A stretch of 64,000 nt of DNA. Source: Nemertoderma westbladi (lineage: Eukaryota; Xenacoelomorpha; Nemertodermatida; Nemertodermatidae). The stretch lies in the NCBI GenBank assembly GCA_032718475.1, contig JAUCBJ010000825.1, forward strand, positions 1 to 64,000, in the 5' to 3' direction. Shown piece by piece: positions 1 through 11,270 of this stretch; position 1 is the stretch's first letter, and each line of letters starts with the position of its first letter. The translations under genes were made by a program, and so were the position numbers. The notes beneath the pieces are model-generated. The model was given only the letters and a program-made list of their open reading frames with translations. It was not told where the DNA came from and made no database searches.

Positions 1-72
1 TAACGCGACAATTAGCCGTAACGCGACAATTAGCCGTAACGCGACTTTTAGAGTAGCCGTAACGCGACGACA
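1..72. repeat. 18-bp tandem repeat at the window edge
   Basis: About four units built on TAACGCGACAATTAGCCG; the third unit carries a short insertion. It is cut by the window start, so its full length is unknown. No coding potential is seen. Confidence 0.8.
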
Positions 73-304
73 CCGTCGCAATGGGCTCGATAAACCAAGT
101 AATTATATCATTTTTTTAGAAACTTTTTAGAAACTTTTAATTAATAATAAATCACTATTCATTTTATTAAACCTAATTCCATTAACAGTAATTAATTAAT
201 GTGCCTTATTGGTGTAATAAAAATTATATATATATAAATACACAATGTTCTAGAACATTTTGTTTATCTCATAAGTAGCTTGGCAACAATGCAATGCCTA
301 AATG

Positions 305-715
305 ATAATACTAGTACACCATGACCCGTAATATATTGTCATTTGCTAATGACACGGACACGCCCCCAAATTTTTCTACAGATCTTTTTGTCATATTTAT
401 CATCTTTTATCATATTGCTTGAAATTTGAAACACAACAACATAGTTCAACTCACCGTGGTTGTTGTTACCATGAAGCCGGCATTTTCGATTTTACCTCGA
501 AATTTTTTTATAAGCGTTTTAAAAAAGTGTCTTTTGCGAAATTGCACATCTCCAATCATCGCCATTCTTCACATTAATCTTCACATATTCCTCGCTTTAT
601 AGATATCATTGGAAAGCTTTCGTTACAAGGATTCCAAATATGTAACAATATCTGAATTTCGTTGAGAAACGGCTGAGATATAGGCGTTCAAAGATTGCAA
701 GAATTATTGTTCGCT
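305..715 (+). repeat. Dispersed repeat family R1, copy 1
   Basis: Begins near AGTACACCATGACCCG and ends near GGCGTTCAAAGATTGCA. The same ordered blocks recur at about 930-1245 and 8360-8700: a CACCATG..CCGnAATATA block, a GACAC C-rich block followed by AATTTTTCTAC, and GAATTTCGTTGA.  No ORF of note. It is an interspersed element of unknown class. Confidence 0.7.
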
Positions 716-929
716 GCAGGCCATTTATGATATTAATATATTATTTTAGATATTCATTTCAATAAAAATTACGCGATTTCTAAATTTTGTACAATACCCG
801 GTTAAAAAGTACGCATGTGATGGGATTAGTCCTACAATTGCGCCAATGAAAGATAAGTTATTTTCGGTAAAATAAACTTATCATTCGAGGTGAAGACCCC
901 TAGACCCGTAATATACATTATACGTCATA

Positions 930-1245
930 CTGTACGCACTAAACGCACACATAAACCATATCACGGAATATAGTAAATTAAGTGACTCCCACCCCCAAAT
1001 TTTCCACACATCTTAATGAGATTGGATGAAATAGTGGCAGTTTCACATCCCTCCTCCTTACTGGGTGAGCCAGAATTATTTTTGCTTTCATTCTTTGGCT
1101 ACAGTACAAGCGTTTGAAAGGGGTATCTCCGTCGATATTGCACCAGTTATACCGCTGGTATTCTTCAACCTTGTCACCTTATAGTGATTTGTTGGTGCTG
1201 TTAGAATGCTGGTTGTGCACGGATTGCAAATATGTAACCAGGGGC
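930..1245 (+). repeat. Dispersed repeat family R1, copy 2
   Basis: Shares with the 305-715 and 8360-8700 copies the CGGAATATAGT block, the C-rich block followed by AAATTTT, and GGGTGAGCCAGAAT. It stops where the G/C homopolymer tract begins. Confidence 0.7.
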
Positions 1246-1252
1246 GGTTCCA

Positions 1253-1313
1253 TGGGGGGGGGGGGGGGGGGTGTTGTGGGGGGGAGGGTGGGACACCCCC
1301 CCCCCCCCCCCCA
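1253..1313. repeat. Poly-G / poly-C tract able to form a hairpin or quadruplex
   Basis: Runs of G (17 and more, then shorter runs) are followed after a few bases by a run of about 18 C. The two halves can pair, and the G side has four or more G-runs. Run lengths in such tracts are often sequencing-dependent. Confidence 0.8.
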
Positions 1314-1360
1314 GACCATATTTGAGTCGGTGCACGCAGGGTTAACATACTGTAGTTCAT

Positions 1361-1435
1361 AACACCATGAAACTATTTTGTGTTGTAACAGGATAACTGT
1401 TATCCTGTTACAACACAAAATAGTTTCATGGTGTT
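1361..1435. repeat. Perfect 75-bp palindrome
   Basis: Bases 1361-1397 are the exact reverse complement of 1399-1435 around a single central T (1398). It sits exactly where the transposon reading frame at 1400-2644 loses its expected continuation. This looks like a fold-back or inverted-duplication breakpoint. Confidence 0.95.
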
Positions 1436-2644
1436 ATTTCCCTGACAATTCTTCCCTTTTTTGTGTTGATCATATTCTTCACATGTTTCACATTCTTCGC
1501 TGCCCAGTTTAGTGCGCCGGATATTCTGTTCACGGATTGTTCGGCGGTAAATCTCAATGCTGCATTTAAAATGTTTTTCCTCAAAATCTGAATGCATAAT
1601 TTCCGTTGTACAGTCTTCCGGCAGATATCGTCTGTTCGGAGCATGTTCTCGCCTATAATGAGGAGCACAAGGGTGGTACGTTTCAATGTGTTGAACAATC
1701 TTCTCAGTGTCCAACTTGTTTGGTGGACTGTGGCGACCACGTCGATCCGGTGCTGGAAGCAAACTGGTTGATAAGCCAGGATTCCTTCTAACAACATCTC
1801 CGTCTGAATTCAGTGTCTGTAGAGCTGAAGTAATTGGCTTATCATTATTAGGCTTATAGCCCAGTGTTGTCAAAAAAAATTTCCTGCAGACAGTTAAACC
1901 TTTGAAGCGGTATTCCAGCGTTTGGGATCGTCTTGAATCACTTGATCCAGGCTGCTTTTTGGCTTTGGAAAGAACACTTGTTCTTATCCAAAGACGTCGC
2001 TCTATTACACCCAAGAGCCAGTAATCTTTATTAATTTGTACTCGATCAACTTCAGTAATTTTTGTACGACACTTTTGGTAACACGATGTCGAACATGGAG
2101 GCAAGACTGCATGCTTACTGCATTCACGAACTTGCCGTTCTTCGATTGTATTTGCTCGTTTTTTTTTCGGCTGTCCCTTTGGAGCACGCTTTCTATTCTC
2201 GGTAACAAAATTGGCGGCTTCCACCTCGGCCGCCTCTCGGTCATCGGCAATCTCACCTGATTGATCATTTACAATCTGACCCGGTTCCTTGCCAATGTCA
2301 CCGCTAGTCCCACTCTCACATGTTTGATTGTTAACATTCTCATCAACCGGTGGTTGGTTACTAATTGTGCCTGTTCGGTCGATATCAGTCTCAATGCCCT
2401 GATTAGGCCTATCAGGAGTCTTTAATTGGATACCCTTTTTAGGTCGTTTTATTGGACGTCTGTGGATGCCGGCCAGCATTTCCAACTCTTCCAAACTAGC
2501 ATATCTTCCATCGTACTCATCACTCAAGGACTCATCACTAGACTGATCACTCCAGTTGGGATTATAATCCTCATCACTATTACAAGTCCCTAAAAGGTGC
2601 CACCCTGCTCCATAGCGCGGGAAATTCAAATGATTGAAAGACAT
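1400..2644 (-). pseudogene. Truncated DNA-transposon-type ORF, N-terminal half
   Basis: An open frame of 414 codons. The N-terminus is acidic (SDED, DESLSDEYDG), followed by a basic stretch. A Cys-rich segment near residues 180-200 (CSTSCYQKC) and a His/Arg/Tyr segment around residues 320-370 (APHYRREHAPNRRYLP) follow. Near the end is the paired-cysteine motif CETCEEYDQHKKGKNC. I know this layout from transposon-like proteins of insects and marine invertebrates, but I cannot name the superfamily. The catalytic half expected downstream is missing, because the frame runs into the 75-bp palindrome and stops. The first 21 codons lie inside the fold-back element at 2582-3880, so the start is secondary. 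Broken remnant. Confidence 0.6.
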
Positions 2645-3880
2645 GTAATTTGTACTGGAAAGGGTGGCAGATCAGATCTGCTACCTATATTTTGGCGGTA
2701 AATTCAAATCTGTTTTAACATTGAATACATGAATAGAGTAAGACTAAATGTAATTCATTGAATCAGAATAAATTATTTCTTATCGGTTTAACTCACTCAT
2801 CCGTTATTGTTGTTGTTTTATCTATTCTGGGACTTCGAGCAGCACGTGAACAACTAAACCTGACGTTAACTAGTCTGGGGCATAGAGCAGCACGTGAACA
2901 AATAAACTGGCTGGTACCTAGTCTGGGACTTCGAGCAGCACGTGAACTAAAACTAAACCAGCACGTTAACTAGTTTGGGGCTTCGAGCAGCACGTGAACA
3001 ACTAAGCTGACTGGTTAACTAGTCTGGGACTTCGAGCAAAATTGCAAATTGAGGAGGGGGGGGGATCGGGGGATTTGGCTTAACTTCTATCAGTAAAATG
3101 TAAAGAACATTTATTATTTGCTTGTATCAGTTATAATTACATCAGAACATTATAATTATAACAATATAGCAGGGAACTGATAGTAAAATATATCGCAGGT
3201 AAGCCTACTGTAATAACAATAGGTGTATAATGCTTCTGCCTATACTGCTATATCTGTTCCAGACATGTACCAGACTAGTTAACCAGTCAGCTTAGTTGTT
3301 TACGTGCTGCTCGAAGTCCCAGACTTGTTAACCAGGCAGCTTAGTTGTACACGTGCTGCTCGAAGTCCCAGACTAGTTAACGTGCTGGTTTAGTTGTTCA
3401 CGTGCTGCTCGAAGTCCCAGACTAGGTAACCAGCCAGTTTAGTTGTTCACGTGGTGCTCGAAGCCCCAGACTACCGGTAGTTAGCGTGCTGGTTTAGTTG
3501 TTCACGTGCTGCTCGAAGTCCCAGACTAGGTAACCAGCCAGTTTAGTTGTTCACGTGGTGCTCGAAGCCCCAGACTACCGGTAGTTAGCGTGCTGGTTTA
3601 GTTGTTCACGTACTGCTCGAAGTCCCAGAATAGATAAATCAACAACATTAACGGATGAGTGAGTTAAACCGATAATAAATAATTTATTCTGATTCAATGA
3701 ATTACATTGGCAGATTGGTCTTACTCTATTCATGTATTCAATGTTAAAACAGATTTGAATTTACCGCCAATATATAGGTGGCAGATCTGATCTGCCACCC
3801 TTTCCAGTACAAATAACATGTCTTTCAATCATTTGAATTTCCCGCGCTATGGAGCAGGGTGGCACCTTTTAGGGACTTGT
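2582..3880. mobile_element. Fold-back TIR element with 10-bp target duplication
   Basis: The ends are ACAAGTCCCTAAAAGGTGCC and its reverse complement. The element is flanked by direct repeats CATCACTATT at 2572-2581 and 3881-3890, exact over 10 bp. The inverted arms extend to about 3040 on the left and start at about 3280 on the right. The inner arms are made of subrepeats of about 47 bp with the core CTTCGAGCAGCACGTGAAC, about five on the left and eight on the right. The unique middle (3050-3280) has no ORF. Long arms and a 9-10 bp duplication fit a MULE-like non-autonomous element (inference). Confidence 0.85.
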
Positions 3881-4286
3881 CATCACTATTGGTAGATCGA
3901 GAAGTACCGGTGGCCATCATGAACAAAGAAATTTTTACTAACAATCAGTTTTTAGTCAGTTCTGGTAAATACAACCAGTAGAACCAAATTGACAATGAAT
4001 CAAATGCTGAAATCTGGCTGTTTGTCTATTTGCAATGCAGATTGATAAAAAGTTAAAAGTACAGTTACAGGCCTAGGTTTACATTGTAGTCATCTAGTTG
4101 TAAAGCTCTTGTATGGCTCTTAGATGGCATGGGTTGAATTTCCTGCTGAAAATCTTAACCATACTACTGTATTCAGTAAACTATAAAAGTTACTGCTGTT
4201 TACCTTACTATCTAACTAAATTATTCTATGATGACATATAAGGTAAAAGGCAGTATCCAGTTTTACTGTGAATTATTACAAGATAT

Positions 4287-7200
4287 ATGGCTCTCTACCT
4301 TACCCAAAGGGACTGGCCTTCCCCAGTGGCCCTGTCAGCATCGACACCCACCCCTGCGACACCACCAGTGCCAGCACCCGCTACACCGCCTGCTCTAGCA
4401 ACCCTGCCTGCGTCAGTACCCTCCCCAGTGACCCCACCAGTGCCAGTGCTCACCCCAGTGACCCCACCAGCGTCGGTACCTGCCCCAGTGACCCCAATAG
4501 CCACCGTACCTGCTGCACCGACTATGCCCCCCAAGACCCCGAACCTGACAACATGCAAACCGTGTTCAACGTACCTAGACTTAAATTGCTTAAAGGTCAG
4601 AGGAATAAATATTGCACATATAAACATCCAGAGTTTGTTAAATAAAATGACAGAAATTAAATTGATTATGTGTCATCTGCTAATCTACATTTCCTGGCGG
4701 TTACAGAAACCTGGCTTGACAACACAATTTTAGATGATGAAATTAATGTTAGTAATTTCGGCATTTACAGGAATGACAGGAATAGACATGGTGGGGGTGT
4801 TGCAATATATTACAGATCGTCACTAGAATTTCCCAAGTCCAAAACCATTGTCAATGGAAAAATAGAAATACTGTTTGGAGAACTGCGGTTGCCAAATACT
4901 AAACCAATCTTGATAGGCGTTGGTTACCGACCACAATGGGTTTTTGGCTTCTTTGACGAACTTGAATCAGCATTAAAAGATATCCCAATCTATAATGAAA
5001 CATATATCCTAGGTGACTTTAACTATGATACTTTATGCAAAGGCCTGCCTCTATCTGCTAGAGGTCCAGAAGTAGAAACAAGATTAAAGGTGTCTTCTTA
5101 TTGTGATGCAACAGGGTATGTCCAACTAATCACAGAACCAACCAGAGTAACATCGACAACAGCCACAACTCTCGATTTAATATTTGTTTCCAATAAGGAT
5201 TTTGTCAATGGAAGTGGTGTTGTTGCTATTGGTCTAAGTGACCATTACCTAACTTACGTGACTAGAAAGAGATGCAAATTGAAGATTCAGGGTGAAAAGA
5301 CTAAACCAAAGCATTGTAGGAAGTATGCAAATTATTCCAAGGGGGTTTTGTTAACAAGTCTGGAAGGTAACCAGAATATCAAAGATATTTTAAATGAAGA
5401 AGATCTAGATATAGCTACCACTAAACTTTCTGAGGAGTTGATTTCTACCTTGGACACTGTCGCCCCATTGACACTTATTCGAGTGAGCCAAATTACTGAA
5501 CCTTGGGTTAATAAAGAAGTGAGGCAAGCTATAACAGCAAAAAACAATGCGATGAGAAAATTCCATGCGCTACGGACTCGCGAAAATGAATTATCCTTTA
5601 AAAAACTAAGAAATATTGCCACCAAGGTAATTAGACGATCTAAAACCAACTTTATTAAAGACAATCTAACGATGAATAAAGACAAACCAAAGGAACTATG
5701 GAAGACTCTAAAACGAATAGGTGCGCCAACAAAACGTAGTATTCCAGTCTCCTCTTCTATTGGCTTAACTGTGAATGGATCAACTAGCAATGACAATTCT
5801 GAAATTGCTGAAGAGTTTAATAAATTCTTTACATCAATTGCAAAGTCTTTGGTGAGTGAATTACCAACTCCAACAGGGAAATACGGAGAGGAGTATGTAA
5901 GAGAGTTCTACGCGAAGAAAGGAGTGGAACTCAACTCATTTTCTTTAACCCCAACTGACACTGAAGAGGTAGATACAATCCTAAAAGACCTGCATGTAGA
6001 TAAAAGTCCAGGTCCAGATGGTATACCTCCAAGATTATTCCGTGATGGTTCAACGGTGCTTGCCAGAATTATTTGTCATATTGTAAACCTATCAATAAAG
6101 ACAAGTAAATTTCCACAATCCCTGAAGACAGCCAAGGTAGCCCCTGCATATAAAAAAGGACCACGGTTAATTACGGAGAATTATAGACCAATAGCTCTGC
6201 TTGCTATACTAGGGAAGATCATAGAGAGGGTCGTTCTAATACGTATACTCCGTTATATCACCAGGAAACGTCTACTCCATAAGTTCCAATCAGGTTTCAG
6301 ACTTGGATTTTCTACTGAATCAGCACTAATGTTAGTGGATGAGGCAGTTCGAGATGCAATAGAAAATGGTAAAGTCACAGGAATGGTGTTACTGGATCTT
6401 AGGAAAGCTTTCGACACCATAAATCACAGTATCCTACTGATGAAATTAAAGTATATTGGTTTTGACAAACCTGCAGTAGAATGGATTGCTTCATACCTAG
6501 CTAACAGAAAGCAATATGTATCAATAAATGGCACTCGTTCCTCAACAAGAGATGTAGACGATAATGGCTTGCCACAAGGAGGCATACTACCCCCTCCCCT
6601 CTTCCTCCTATATACTAATGACTTTGAAGAAGTTCCAACCATAACAACAATCCCACCAACGATTCCACCAACCCACCCTGGCACTGTGGCATTGAATGAA
6701 GATGTATTACCACCAATGTTCGCGGATGATACTAGTCTATTGAACTCTCAGATCCACTCAACAGATATTTCGAGAACACTAACAACAACCATGGCTAGAG
6801 TATCTATGTGGTTGACTGACAACAGACTCAGTTTAAATCTGAATAAAACAGATACCATACTTTTTGGTAGTCACCAACGCCTATTATCGGAGCCAGACTT
6901 ACAAATATCATGTAACGGTTTAGTCATACCGCCCAAAGATTCTGCCATTTATCTGGGTTGTGAGCTGGATGCGACTCTATCTGGTAAAGCCATGGCATCG
7001 AAAGTTATCAAGAAAGGTAACAGTCGCCTGCAGTTCTTACACAGGAATAGTGCAGTTCTTAGCGGAGGGTTACGAAGACTGCTTTGCAATGTTTTAATCC
7101 AGCCTCACATCGACTATGCAGGTCAATGTTGGTTCTTTACAACTCACAAATCACTGCGATTAAAACTGGAATCCCTCCAGCGGAAATGCATTCGTTTTTG

Positions 7201-8215
7201 CCTTTTCCTTGAGAAACGCACGCACATTAGTATAGAGCACTTCATTCGGTTGAATTGGCTACCCTTAAAGGAGCGAACCCAAGTTGTTACTCTATCCCAT
7301 ATGTTCAGAATAGCCAATGGACTAGCCCCAGAATACTTATCAGATATGGTTAAATTCTCTGTTAGAGAGAATCGTCGTGGACCAAATCAATACGCTGTTA
7401 TTCCAAGTCGCAAAACTGAATACGGCCGACAAGCTTTCTCATTTCGAGGCCCCCGGCTTTGGAATGATCTCCCTAATGAAATAACTCGTATTCCCACGTT
7501 AGAAGGCTTTAAACATGCGTTGAAGGACCACTACTTTGAAAAACTCATAGCTGATGATCAGGCAATCTTCTTTTAGCAAGCGACCCAACCTTTTATATTG
7601 AAATAACTTTTTATTATGTTTGATATCTTATATTTTATCCTTTAGGGCAATTCCACGATAAAAGATGATGATTTTAAAGCTTTTTAAATTTTATTTAAAA
7701 CTCTTTCGAAATGACAATCAGCCGATACCTATTTTAAAAGATTTAGAATTTTATCACTAATATTTTTAAATATGATACGATGTTCCGCAATATTATTTTT
7801 ATCTCATATAGCAATACCTTATTATGGCATACATTTGCAATATTTTTTCTCGGGGACCCCCATGAAAACGAGTTAAATAACTCATGAGGCTATCCCCTGC
7901 ACTATAAATTTACGATGATTTTTTTTTTTTAACCTATTAAGTACGAAAATTTTTTTATCTCATATATAGATAGTAACACATTCTCTGCTTGTTCTTTATT
8001 TAAATGTTATTTGATACTAAATGATATTTGTTACCTACAAAATAATTTTATGATGGTTTTTTAACTTTTTATGCATGGCAATTTTTTTTTTTTTTTAAAA
8101 GATGTAATAAATGTAAAATTAATTGCCTTATGTGTTATATGTAACTGTATGTATGTATATTTACGCTATTTTCGTCGAAATTTTATTGTGCAATAAATAA
8201 TCTCAATCTGAATCT
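4287..8215 (+). mobile_element. CR1/Jockey-group non-LTR retrotransposon
   Basis: A proline-rich N-terminal segment (4287-4560) leads into the start of an endonuclease domain (INIAHINIQSLLNK, about 4605-4645). After a frameshift near 4660-4670 the long EN-RT frame follows. The 3' UTR is AT-rich and ends in a short CAATCTGAATCTCAATG microsatellite-like tail near 8215, typical of CR1-like elements. A TIR element starts at 8222, directly after the tail. No separate ORF1 is visible. Confidence 0.85.
4670..7576 (+). pseudogene. LINE endonuclease-reverse transcriptase (ORF2), frameshifted at its N-terminus
   Basis: A frame of 968 codons encoding an apurinic-like endonuclease followed by reverse transcriptase. 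Endonuclease motifs: FLAVTETWLD, GVGYRP, YILGDFNYD and GLSDHYLTYV. RT motifs: VAPAYKKG, NYRPIALL, LLDLRKAFDTINHS, GLPQGGILPPPLF and MFADDTSLL (about 6717-6743, with the catalytic Asp pair). The C-terminus carries a LNWLPLKERTQVV..RRGPNQY..RLWNDLP region usual for CR1-like LINEs. The first base triplet is GTG, not a true start; the endonuclease begins upstream in another frame, so at least one indel is present. The LGP triplet of the conserved G-x-LGPLLF block reads LPP here, which may impair activity. Probably inactive. Confidence 0.85.
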
Positions 8216-8221
8216 CAATGA

Positions 8222-8880
8222 GGGTGTAAACGTTACGCCGACAGCCGACAACCGGCAGCCGACAGCCGACAACCGACAGCCAACAACCGATAACCCACAG
8301 CCGACAACCGTATAAGCTTGTACTGCATAATAAGGGTAGCAATGTAAAAAAAATGTCACACAGTACACCATGTCCCGGAATATAGTGTCGTAATTCAGTG
8401 ACACCCCCCCCCCCCCCCCCCCCCCCAACCGCCCCCTAATTTTTCTACAAATCTTAATTAGATTTCATGAAATTTGAATCAGGGATAGTTTCATTTCCCG
8501 ACCTCTTACTGTGTGAGCCAGAATTTTTATTTTGCTTTCAATCTTTAGTTATTCTTCGCAGTTATTCTTCTACCTTATAGCTGTTAGTTGGTACTGGTAG
8601 AAAGCTGGCCATGCCATTCCAAATATGAAGCACAACCTGAATTTCGTTGAAAAATATCTGAGGCGGGCGTTCAAATGTTGCATGATTTTGCATCAGCACT
8701 ATGTTATTTCATTATATTTAATAAATACACCATATTCTTAAAACAAATACAAATTCTCCATCTATAATATAATATATAATATATCGACCGAAAAGTGAAA
8801 ACCGTCGGTTGTCTGCTGTCGGCTGTTGGTTGTCGGTTGTCGGATGTCGGTTGTCGGCTATCAGCGTAAAGTTTACACCC
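8222..8880. mobile_element. TIR element with CCGACA-rich termini
   Basis: Left end GGGTGTAAACGTTACGCCGA; right end, reversed, GGGTGTAAACTTTACGCTGA. The arms continue as short CCGACAGCCGACAACCGACA tandem units, about 100 bp left and 80 bp right. The interior contains an R1 repeat copy and a long C-run (8402-8426). It abuts the LINE tail at 8215. No clear target duplication was found. Confidence 0.7.
8360..8700 (+). repeat. Dispersed repeat family R1, copy 3
   Basis: Aligns by eye to the copies at 305-715 and 930-1245, including GTACACCATG, CTAATTTTTCTACA, CTGTGTGAGCCAGAAT and CTGAATTTCGTTGA. The C-rich spot of the family is expanded here to about 25 C. It is nested inside the TIR element 8222-8880. 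Confidence 0.7.
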
Positions 8881-8917
8881 AATATAAATAGAATATACAC
8901 AGTATATAAATAAATAA

Positions 8918-9468
8918 ATAATTATTGCGGCAATAAATAATTATTGCGGCAATAAATAATTATTGCGGCAATAAATAATTATTGCGGCAATAAATAATTA
9001 TTGCGGCAATAAATAATTATTGCGGCAATAAATGTGGCCCAGTGGGTTAAGGCGCCACTCCTGATTTACACTATTGGTAACTGGCGCAGGTTCGATTTCA
9101 ACATATGGCTATTATTATTTCGTTCAATCTTTGGAGGGTCAAGGGAGCCAGCCTCAGTTCACAAACGCAGTGGTAGCGAAGAGATTTCATTGGTTGCTAG
9201 GTTCTATGATTAATGTTGTACATATACACATAGAAGATAAAAATAATAGTGCACTGGTATGAGAACTGAGGCTGGCTCCCTTGACCCTCCAAAGATTGAA
9301 CGAAATAATAATAGACATGTTGAAATCGAACCTGCGCCAGTTACCAATAGTGTAAATCAGGAGTGGCGCCTTAACCCACTGGGCCATATTTATTGCCGCA
9401 ATAATTATTTATTACCGCAATAATTATTTATTGCCGCAATAATTATTTATTGCGCAATAACAATTGGG
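8918..9468. repeat. Inverted pair of tRNA-like SINE units with AATAATTATTGCGGC tails
   Basis: The left arm has six units of AATAAATAATTATTGCGGC, then a unit starting TGGCCCAGTGGGTTAAGGCG. The right arm (about 9261-9468) is its near-exact reverse complement, ending in the same tandem units. The unit contains a good RNA polymerase III A box (TGGCCCAGTGG, 9033-9043) and, about 45 bp later, a B-box-like GGTTCGATTTC (9089-9099). The spacer 9158-9260 is unique. This is a head-to-head SINE pair or a TIR element that captured a SINE. Confidence 0.75.
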
Positions 9469-9714
9469 TTTCTTTTAAATATTTCATGAATATTGTAAAT
9501 ATTTTCAATTTTTAAATATTTTCATTAGTGATTTAAATATTTTCATGAGTGATTGAATTATTTACATACACTATTATATAATTTACATACACTATTATAT
9601 TATTTCAAAGACACTATTATATTATTTCAAAGACACTATTATATAATTTCAAAGACTGCAGTAATTGTTATGATTTTGATCCTTTTGATACGCCATAGGC
9701 CTATACTGTAAACT

Positions 9715-9860
9715 TACCTGTAGCGTTAGGTCCTGTAGCTTTAGGTCCTGGCTCATTAGGTCATGTAGCATTAGGTCCTGTAGCGTTAGGTCCTGGCGCA
9801 TTTGATACTGTAGCGTTAGGTCCTGTAGCATTACAGCATTAGGCTGTTAGGTCCTGTAGC
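9715..9860. repeat. Short tandem repeat of TAGGTCCTGTAGCGT units
   Basis: About ten imperfect 12-15 bp units of TTAGGTCCTGTAGC(A/G). No gene is seen. Confidence 0.7.
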
Positions 9861-11270
9861 ATATATCAATTAATCTATTCGGTTCTATCACATTTGAGGC
9901 ACAGTCTGACAGTGACAAACACCTTTCCCCAGTGGCCATTTTTGGACAGATTTCAGATTTGTCTCAAATTTCACACATGCACTCTCTGACCTGACCTATG
10001 CTGCTATATGTGTAACTTCATAGAAAAAAAAAGTTTAATTAGGGTGATTTTCCGCTTCAAAAAACGTGAAAAAAAACTGTATTTTCTAGAAAAATACTTA
10101 ACTTAATTTGACGTCAGTGACGCCCTGCCAGTAGGCCTACCAGACAACCGCACTACAGCACTACAGCACTACCGCTACCGGTACCTAACAGCCTAATGCA
10201 CTGTAGTAGTCAATCAACTAATAGTCAAATAATATTTTAAATGGCGATGTTCAATTGTACCGGCGGCACTAGGGGAGAAGAGTAAGAATGCCAGTTTAAG
10301 TTGTAAGTGCCTTGAACGATTTACGATTAGCAGACATTTGGTGGATGTCATCCTGTCATGCAGCCGTCTTTCAGTGTTGGATAAGACAGTAAGACACGGT
10401 CTCGGTCCGGAAACACCCTCCAGCCCTCAGCTTGTCGTTGCTAGATGGCAATGACAGAATGAAGAGGGATGACGCGAACGAGAAAGTAAAATTGCAATTG
10501 TTCCCATAGGTTTCGTTGGAATTGTCTCATTGTGGCCCATACTGGCCCATACTTGTTGCATGTATTAATTATAATTTTTGTTAATTTCGTACTTTTTAAA
10601 TAATATGACTTTACAATATAATTATGTTGTGAATTACTTTACAGTAATTTGTTGTGGCGTTTTATACAGTTTCTAAGTACTGAAGTATTATTCGTCTAGG
10701 TCCTAATTAATAAATTTTTAATAATAGTTTTTTTAGTTAATTATGTAATTTATAAGTATAGGCCTAACAGCCTAAGTAATTTTTAATTAATCGATCATTT
10801 TTTAGTACTTTTTTTTAAGTCAAATTAATATTAAGCAATTATTATATTCGCTAATACTGTGAATAGTTTTAGGAATTGTGGCATTTTGTACAATAATAAA
10901 TCAATTTGCAGTTTGTGGCATTTATTAATAGTTAATTAGCAGTTAATTAAGTAATTATATGCAATCCCAGTGCAATGTATGCTAATCAAGTATTGTTATT
11001 ATTACTACTATATTACCATGGACATCTGAATCAACAAACTTTTGAGCTGAATCAACAAACTTTTGAAAAAAGTATAAGTGGTTCGCCACGGGCATACCAA
11101 TGTGCCTCAAATGTGATATTACCTCTGTACCTATTCGGTTCTACAATATTCCTAACTCTCGTTTATTGTTTTGGTTCCTTTCAACTCTCCTCTGTATCTG
11201 TAACCTGCTCCTTTCTGCCTTTACTATCCTGCCTGGTTTTGGAGGTAGACTGGACCTACTGCCTACTGAC
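9861..11270. other. Gene-free AT-rich spacer
   Basis: No supported gene. A 17-bp sequence TATCACATTTGAGGCAC at about 9889 recurs inverted near 11101, suggesting remnants of a larger inverted element. ORFs in 10975-11439 overlap repeats and look fortuitous. Confidence 0.5.

Noticed and set aside
8183-8428. 81-codon minus ORF starting with a Gly run
   Set aside because: Produced by the C-run and the CCGACA repeats of a TIR element.
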